Shown here: piece by piece, positions 57,621-64,000 of the stretch
Position numbering within the stretch: position 1 is the stretch's first letter
How the letters are laid out: every line of letters starts with the position of its first letter
From: Rhyacophila brunnea
Lineage: Eukaryota > Arthropoda > Insecta > Trichoptera > Rhyacophilidae
Reading direction: 5' to 3'
Assembly: GCA_022495005.1 (NCBI GenBank)
Contig: JAGYXB010001962.1
Span: 1,345,802 to 1,409,801 of the forward strand
Length of the DNA: 64,000 bases
Notes under the pieces: model-generated
Told to the model about the DNA's origin: nothing
Database searches by the model: none
Seen by the model: only the letters and a program-made list of their open reading frames with translations
Translations under genes and position numbers: made by a program

Positions 57621-57710
57621 CTTGTTGACTGCTTCCATGCAGTATCTGCAGTAACCAATGGTTTTTGTACAGTTATAGAGACAGTACAACTGCGCATTAT
57701 GAGATGAAGC
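57621..57710 (-). CDS. Type-A exon of the cysteine-rich family
   Basis: 90 nt, acceptor ttcttattatag, donor gtaggc. In phase 0 it encodes ASSHNAQLYCLYNCTKTIG then YCRYCMEAVNK. It shares AQLYCL-x2-C-x4-IG-x-CR-x-CM with 33093-33182, with intron flanks also conserved. Follows the B exon at 60648-60695 by 2.9 kb. Confidence 0.6.
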
Positions 57711-57854
57711 CTATAATAAGAATTCACTATAATTAGTCATATTATGTAACTGGGCTAGGAAAACTTTTTATTAGCACATTGAAACGATTTTATAAAATAA
57801 CGAACGTGACCTCCACGCATAGTAGATATATTATTAAGGTGCATTTAAACCAAA

Positions 57855-58340
57855 ATTCATCGGATGTTTATCACACTTGAATGGTTAAAGACATAGCTTC
57901 AGTGTCTTTAGAATTATCTTCAAATGTGTTAATCTTGGCCATTTTTTGAATAATAAAATGCCTAATTCTTGTCAAATTTGGGATCACAGAGATTATCAAT
58001 ATAATTTATCTATATAAATGTCAACATAAATTTTACTAATGGTTTTATAATGCGTTTAAAAATTATTAAATGTAAAAAATCTTAACACCACTGCACATGG
58101 ATGTACTGAAATACGACTATATTCTAAAACATTAGATCGAGAGGCTTAAAAGAATACTATTTTAAGTAATAAAAATACTTTATGCGGTCACCAAATGTTT
58201 AAAATAAATATAAAGGATAGGAAAGGAAAATTATATAAATAGATTATCTACAACGTTTAAGGCATGTCCAGGATCATGCTTTGAAAATACTGTAGAAGCT
58301 CCATTTTGACCTACGCGGAGCACGTGGGCCGTTAACATAA
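57855..58340 (+). repeat. 0.65-kb dispersed repeat, copy 6 (5'-truncated)
   Basis: Starts at CGGATGTTTATCACACTTGA and ends ATTTTGACCTACGCGGAGCA. Confidence 0.65.
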
Positions 58341-58349
58341 TGTTTTTTT

Positions 58350-58631
58350 TTATTATTGCGGATTGATAATTACCATGCCTAAGGCTTTATATAAAATAAA
58401 AAAAAACTCTTTTTTCATTGAAACTTAAACATATTATGCACGATTAAATCATTATTTACGTGTGCATATTTAAATTCTCACCAACTATTAAATCATAATA
58501 TAATAATTTAAATATAAATAATAATTTAAATATAAATAATAATATTAAATATATTTTTTAAAAGTACCTAACGTCTTTTTATTTTTGAATTGTGTGACAT
58601 CCAATTGTCCCGGCGCCAAATCCTTCTAGAC
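58350..58631 (+). repeat. Copy 2 of the 13976-14345 repeat
   Basis: Matches 14083-14345 in direct orientation, including TTTACGTGTGCATATTTAA and CCCGGCG(A/C)CAAATC. It is interrupted at its right end by the hAT element starting 58632. Confidence 0.65.
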
Positions 58632-59345
58632 CATGGGTGGCCACCCTTTTCAGCAGCCGGGCCAATGAGACTTCCTACCGGGCCGCACAACCATTTTTTT
58701 TATTATTCAAAACATAGAAAAAATATATATTATATATTAATAAAATAAAACAAAAATGATAATCCAACATATTTATTAGATTAGACTTTTTTTAAATAAT
58801 AAAAAATAAACGAAATAATATTAAAATAATAAATTTTAGTGAGAAGTTTGATTTTTTGTGGCAGAACTAAGTGCATCAATATCGATATCGAGTGAGGTTG
58901 TTCCTACACGCAAACAGTTTTCCAAATGCACATCAGTGATTCGTGTGCTCACTCGGGATTTGATATGCTTCATCCGACTAAAAAGCTGTTCACACGTGTA
59001 GGTGTTTCCAAATAGCGAAGTCATCATTAGAGCAAGTTTGTAAAATGAAGGATATGTCTCCTTGTCCAAATATGTTTTGTAAAACTCTTCCAAACCAACC
59101 TGATGGAATTTTTCCTTCAACTAATCATCGCAACATATTTCACAATGTTCCATTTGTAAATTTCCCGGTAATAAATTCACGTCTACGGAAAATGGCGTTG
59201 CAAATGCAGCAAAAAGCACACGGTGCTTTTTAAAATCTTGAGCCAATATCGAATCTCGATTTGCAAAATTAGCACATCTAGCGGTAGCATTTGATATTAT
59301 TTTTATTTTTTCACTGCTCCACGGGCCGCGGGTTGGCCACCCATG
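58632..59345 (-). mobile_element. hAT element with perfect 8-bp target duplication and transposase C-terminus
   Basis: CATGGGTGGCCACCC and GGGTTGGCCACCCATG are inverted ends; TTCTAGAC is exact at 58624-58631 and 59346-59353. Internally deleted to 714 bp, keeping only a piece of the transposase. Confidence 0.88.
58836..59120 (-). CDS. hAT transposase, C-terminal dimerisation region
   Basis: An open frame of 94 codons containing YPSFYKLALMMTSLFGNTYT, CEQLFSRMKHIKSRVSTRIT and DVHLENCLRVGTTS. FGxTYxCEQxFSxMKxIKSxxRxRxTDxHLxxCLR is the hallmark of the hAT C-terminal domain. The start codon is not the native one, as the N-terminal and catalytic parts are deleted. Confidence 0.85.
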   Translation of the reverse strand: MKEKFHQVGLEEFYKTYLDKETYPSFYKLALMMTSLFGNTYTCEQLFSRMKHIKSRVSTRITDVHLENCLRVGTTSLDIDIDALSSATKNQTSH

Positions 59346-59504
59346 TTCTAGACCTTACATACTTACTAGATACCCGCAAAAAATCCCGTAATTGGTAGGT
59401 ATGGTGGAAAATTCAAGTTTGTTTTTAATATTACATAAACAATTTAATATTATACAAGTAGGTATTTGTTAAAAAATAATTTGTAAATAAGATAATAACC
59501 TTTA

Positions 59505-59957
59505 GGGCTTGCGCAGACAGAGAGCGGTCAGGCGGTCTGCGTTCCGCGTTCGGAGTTCTGCGTTCTTTGTACTGAATGGACTTCATACTGTATGGGTACA
59601 CAGCCGGCGGTCAGACTGCGCCGGTCAATTGGAACGCTAGCGTTCTAGAGTTCTATTCCCGGAATTACAAAGAACGCCGTACCTCCCGTCCAGTCCCGTC
59701 ATAGGAATTTGAGCAGTCACACAACATAGAGCGAAACCACACGGGGGAGTGAGTACGCGACAGCGGTGCTTTCTCACTTCCACTCGCAGTCGGAATATAG
59801 CGGTCTCGCATTATGCAGCGCCTGTGTCACTTACTACAACGTTTGTAAACAAATAGAACGCTTATTGTTGACCGCCACCTGTCTGCTGTCCCTGAACGCC
59901 AGCGGTCAACGGTCGGTTGAACGCAGAACTCCGACCGCTCTCTGTCTGCGCAAGCCC
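59505..59957. mobile_element. PIF/Harbinger-like MITE, GC-rich
   Basis: Perfect inverted ends of about 25 bp (GGGCTTGCGCAGACAGAGAG) with TTA on both sides (59502-59504, 59958-59960). A TTA target and GGG-starting ends fit PIF/Harbinger. GCGGTC and GTTCTGCG motifs recur sub-terminally. It is far more GC-rich than its surroundings. No ORF of note. Confidence 0.75.
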
Positions 59958-60271
59958 TTAGCTTGCTGACTTCACCAGCATATTTGTAAGGTGGCAATTC
60001 TTAGACCTATGCTAGCCATCATATTATTAAGTAAACTGAAAATATCTACATTTAAAAATTCTTTGAATACTTTTAAATGTCGTAAAAATATACATATTGT
60101 ATATAATATTTTTATGAATTTGTTTGTATGTAGTACCTATACCTATATCAGTTGAAGAAATAATAAAATTCAGAAGATAGTGAAACTGCACGAATTTAAA
60201 TACAAAATAATATTATAATGAGAGATCGCAATTTGAATCTGCTTATGGGCGGCACTTTGCTAATCTACACT

Positions 60272-60506
60272 CAGGGCTCGAAATGGACCGGAGCGCAACG
60301 GAACGCCGTTCCCGTTCGTGAAATCTGTAAAATTATCGCTCCGTTTCGTGGAAAAAATATTTTGACAGTCTCAGTGTCAGTCAGCCATATAATAGAAAAT
60401 CTAACACACTTGTTTTTATAGAATATAAAAAGTTTGATAACTTTCTAAATATCTTCAGAAAATTGTCGAGCGCTCTGGTTCGTAAACTTTTCCATTTATT
60501 ACGCTG
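60272..60506 (+). mobile_element. hAT MITE, CAGGGCTCGAAATGG family
   Basis: CAGGGCTCGAAATGGACCGG to ACGCTG; outer octamers TCTACACT and TCTATATT match at 6 of 8. It splits the duplicated intron segment of the B-A module (compare 33826-34005). Confidence 0.65.
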
Positions 60507-60647
60507 TCTATATTGCTTAGAGAGAAAGAGCTTATTGCTTGAGATCTTTATATGTCAACCAAATAGGGGTTTCTCAAGATTTTACAAAATTCTTCTAGTG
60601 TTCCATAATCAAAAAAATAATTAAAAAAAGTAAAATGTAATTATTAC

Positions 60648-60695
60648 CCCACCCGTTTGGGCTTGTCGACAGCGGCTGCAAGCTGGTGCGTATTC
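60648..60695 (-). CDS. Type-B exon of the cysteine-rich family
   Basis: 48 nt, acceptor tttttttcag-like (ttttttcag), donor gtaataatta. Phase 0 encodes EYAPACSRCRQAQTGG. It is the most upstream copy in reading direction. No start exon resembling those at 37874 and 11228 was found between here and 64 kb. Confidence 0.58.
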
Positions 60696-60999
60696 CTGAA
60701 AAAATATTTAAAAAATATTAGGTGTAGGTATGTAATAATACTTTTCGCACAAGTAAAAAGTTACGCTTATTCATCACTTCATCTACGAGTATATTTGGCT
60801 TGTCTTTCATAAAAGAACCGATCAGACCCGACCCCCCCCGCCAGTAATTAAATGAGCACACATTGCATTTGTAGTTTTGTTTTAAATAGTAGCAGGTGTT
60901 TTGTCTGCCTTAAGGGGGAAGGTGTTCCATGTCAGCTATTTTCTGGTATTTTCAGAGGTTAAGCCTGAATAGTACGTAAGATTTGTAGAAAAACTATTT

Positions 61000-62500
61000 A
61001 TATCATTATGAAGCTTATTCATCGTCAAATATTTATGTAAAACATTTGTTAACTACATAAAGTATTTTTATGACGTAAAATAATATTCTTTGAAACCGTG
61101 AAACGTGATAATTGAGAACGAAGCCATATTTTTGTGACATTAATAGGCTGTGATGATGACAAATTTTTCCCTTAATTATTATCTCAAACGATTTATTATA
61201 GATAGTTGTAATGTTATAAAACATAATGTAGTAAAATATATGCAGTATAATTATAATATTTGCAGTTTCTATTGGTTCTAAATCTAATGGAAGCGAGTGG
61301 ACATTTTGTTATTTAAATATGCTACAATTATAGACATACGAAATAATATAAAGCTACGTATCAGAAGGTTTATCATTAATCATTGAATAAATGATGAAAT
61401 ATCTTGTTAGTTATAAATTTGTAATACTAAATAGAGACCTTTTTAAAACAACTGTTTCCACGAAATATTCGACCATCTTGATATTCGCCAGACCCACCTG
61501 CGAATTGGTGTATGATGTATGGAATCTTTAGCTGGTATTGTTTTAACTTTATATGACCAAAAAAATACGCCAACACACAAGTATTGTACAAAAATATGTT
61601 TATAAAAGTGAATGCTACAAATTGAACACAAAAATAGGCGAAACAAACACAAATTCGAACATATTATTCAAAAGGAAAACATATTTTGACATTTGAGGAC
61701 AAAACAAAAAAAATCTGAAGAAATTTGTATTTGCGTCAATTCTACGTTATGTCATACTAAATCATACATTATAATTTTTAACACTGTTGCAATCTATTTT
61801 GCCTAATATTGCAACATAGCAATCAGTTTTCTGTCCCTTTCTATAACTATCTCCCTCTACATTCAAAATAATTGATTGTAGTAGGTATGTATTTTATAAA
61901 TTGTGATAGATTTTATTTTATTTCAGTGACATATATCGGGTCGTCCAGTATTGCCATATCTACTAAAATATTATTGAATTGATATTTTAGTAAATAAGAG
62001 AATGAAGTTTTTCACCATTTGTATCTACTATTAGTTTTACTATTTTTATTTAATAAATAATACACATAAGGTTTTACGAATTTCACATTTGTTATTAAAC
62101 ATACTTACATAATTTAGAACACCCCAAACACATCGCGAAGTAAAAATATCTATATTTTTTACTTAGCCAAAATTATGAATCAACATAGGCTAGGTACCTA
62201 CTGATGTTTATATTACAGAAAATTTAACTTTTACTAAATTATGAATTTGCGAGATTATAATAATACAGATGATTTTAAAGAATACTTTCATCAAATAACA
62301 TAATAATGGATGCCTGTACTTACATAATATTTTCCAATGTAATTTTTTTTTTAAAAACTAACTTTAATTTCGAAAGTTTAGCCTGGCAATACTATGAACG
62401 TCATTTATTTCAGCGGGAATGCGAAATTTTCATCCTCGGTTTTTGACATAGGTACCTAACAATATTATCACAATTATTTATATCGATTGTACTTACAAAA
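61000..62500. other. Gene-free stretch
   Basis: AT-rich; a minus-strand frame at 61443-61652 starts with a hydrophobic stretch (MCLFRLFLCSICSIHF) but has no other support. It may hold the terminal region of the Mutator-like element that follows. Confidence 0.3.
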
Positions 62501-62501
62501 A

Positions 62502-62590
62502 ATGCCACGAACTCACTATCCGATGGCTGGAAGTTCCAAAAAAAGACGTAGGAGAAAAGATGGAAATATTAATACATTAAAAACACAAAG
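62502..62590 (+). CDS. Mutator-like transposase gene, exon 1
   Basis: ATG at 62502 after CTTACAAAAA; encodes MPRTHYPMAGSSKKRRRRKD then GNINTLKTQ, a very basic start that could serve as nuclear localisation or DNA contact. CAAAG|gttt is the donor in phase 2, and joining to 62902 restores a codon (AG+T) and an open frame. The intron is 311 bp. Confidence 0.55.
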
Positions 62591-62901
62591 GTTTGAAATT
62601 ATTATTTTATAATTTGACATAATTATACATAGTTGAAAAAACCACATTTCACAGAAAATTTTGGTTCACAATATTTATTTATCTTGCAAAAGGAAGTTTT
62701 GCGTATTACTTATTAATACACACAATTAAGTATAATGATCATTTGTACTTATATTATTTTTATATTATGTTTGTGCCATGTCTTATTCGAAATTAGTGTG
62801 TCTGTGACAAAAATTATAATCTGGTACAATAATTAATAGCAGCTATACATTTTGTTGTCTGTTAACTATCTACTAAACTAATATTTTTGAATGTATTATA
62901 G

Positions 62902-64000
62902 TATTGATATATTGCCGAAGACTATGCCTGAGCATGGAAATCCTCAAAGCATACTACCTGAACCAGAATTTCATCCCACACTTGAACACGAACACGAAGA
63001 ATTTATTATAGAAAATGAAATTGAAGATTCAAGCCCTAAATTCCGTGTAGAAGGCCGTAGAATTATAGACTTTTCATATTTTTTCCAACAACTTCAATTA
63101 ATTAGCCACCATGATTCTCCATTTAATTGTAATTTATCACATTTAGAAATTTTTGGGGAAAATCGGGATAACTTTAGTAGTACATTTTTTATTCAATGTA
63201 AACTTTGTGGTAAAAAATTAAAATTATATACCACTGAAATGAACAAAACAAAATGAATCTGTGTGACGCATTTGTATCCAGTATAATCAGTATCGGCAGT
63301 GGATTTTCAAATCTGGAAGAAATGTGTTCAGCAATTGACGTACCATCGATTACAGCAAGAACATACAGAAAGAGTCAACAGAAGGTGTACGAGTGGTTTG
63401 AAGAAACCAAAAATAAGAGTATGGAAAACGCTGCGAAAGAAGAGCGACAACTTGCAATCGAAAATGGTGACGTCGATTCTTCTGGTATTCCCATGATATC
63501 AGTTGTTGCAGACGGCTGTTGGTGAAAACGTTCATACAGATGCAATTATTCCGCAGCATCTGGCGCTGCCACGATCATTGGTCAAAGAACCGGGAAGATT
63601 TTGTACATGTCAGTGAAAAATAAATATTGCGATTTGTGCGCCAAAGCTAAAAATAAAAATATCCCTGCTCAACAACATAAATGCTTTTTAAATTATACCG
63701 GTCCGTCAGGTGGAATGGAATCTACAGCAATATTAGAAGGCTTTAAAGAATCTATTAATACACATGGATTGATTTATTCAAAATTGATTGCTGATGGAGA
63801 TTCCAGCACATACAAAAAAATTCTTGATTATCACCCATATCCGAATGTAACTGTCGAGAAAGTTGAATGTAAAAACCATTTAATTAGAAATTATTGTAGC
63901 AAAATAGAGGCATTAACCAAAGACACAAGATATCCCTTGAATGTAAGAAAAATCATTGCGTCAAGAAAAAGACGTCTGCGGAAAGCCGTCATAGGTGCAA
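62902..64000 (+). pseudogene. Mutator-like (MULE) transposase, exon 2, runs off the window
   Basis: Acceptor gtattatag at 62893-62901. The frame continues SIDILPKTMPEHGN, GRRIIDFSYFFQQLQLI and FFIQCKLCGKKLKLY (a C-x2-C pair). A one-base loss in an A run near 63250 shifts the frame to MNLCDAFVSSIISIGSGFSN and IPMISVVADGCW. An in-frame TGA at 63523 is followed in the same frame by KRSYRCNYSAASGAATIIGQ, VKNKYCDLCAKAKNKN, KLIADGDSSTYKKILD and VECKNHLIRNYCSKI. The VVxDGxW-KRSYRxNYxA and LIxDGDSS strings mark the insect and cnidarian Mutator-like transposase family. Two lesions suggest it is inactive. The end lies beyond the window. Confidence 0.85.

Overview
This window is nuclear DNA from an arthropod, most probably an insect. 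It is AT-rich with very low gene density, its coding scraps are split by GT-AG introns, it contains short CCTAA/TTAGG (insect telomere-type) tracts, and almost everything recognisable is transposon debris. The families seen are mariner, pogo/Tigger-like, many hAT, a P-like element with a THAP finger, a Mutator-like element, PIF/Harbinger-like MITEs, Jockey-, R1- and RTE-like non-LTR fragments, and tRNA-derived elements. The species cannot be named from the sequence.

The most interesting non-transposon signal is on the minus strand. Very small exons recur in one consistent order across the whole window. A 48-nt exon (type B, core P-x-C-x2-C) lies at 60648-60695, 34006-34053, 25890-25937 and 9273-9320. 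An 87-90-nt exon (type A, core LYCL-x2-C-x4-IG-x-C-R-x-C) lies at 57621-57710, 33093-33182 and 2147-2233. All have acceptor and donor sites, all are phase 0, and their cysteines are conserved. A possible start exon (type D, ATGGAG then a donor) lies upstream of two B exons (37874 and 11228). A possible 3' exon (type C) lies downstream of two A exons (54133 and 30827). This looks like a tandem family of D-B-A-C genes for small cysteine-rich proteins, with introns inflated by transposons. I do not recognise the family.

Layout. 0-3.2 kb: a short MITE, a foldback element, a tRNA-like sequence, a pogo-like MITE, the last A exon, an R1-like retrotransposon end. 3.2-9 kb: a hAT relic with perfect 8-bp target duplications, then a three-level nest (hAT MITE, second copy of it, mariner inserted in the second copy's target duplication). 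9-17 kb: a B exon, MITEs, retrotransposon ends, hAT debris, a 130-bp tandem repeat. 17-30 kb: hAT relics broken by reverse-transcriptase fragments, orphan ORFs, a B exon, a Jockey fragment split by another retroelement. 30-38 kb: the most complete module (C, A, B, D) with a pogo-like element, a MITE whose core is telomere-type repeat, and two hAT elements. 38-44 kb: a DNA transposon carrying two short exons, split by the P-like element, then a Jockey RT. 44-50 kb: inverted copies of a 0.65-kb repeat around foldback elements, a tRNA-Leu-like relic. 50-55 kb: a complete SINE, a hAT transposase split by a retroelement, a large foldback, a C exon, an endonuclease-domain fragment. 57-61 kb: A and B exons with a hAT and a Harbinger-like MITE. 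62.5-64 kb: a Mutator-like transposase gene running off the end.

No intact conventional host gene, rRNA or CRISPR array was seen. Stretches not listed hold only AT-rich sequence with no feature I could support.
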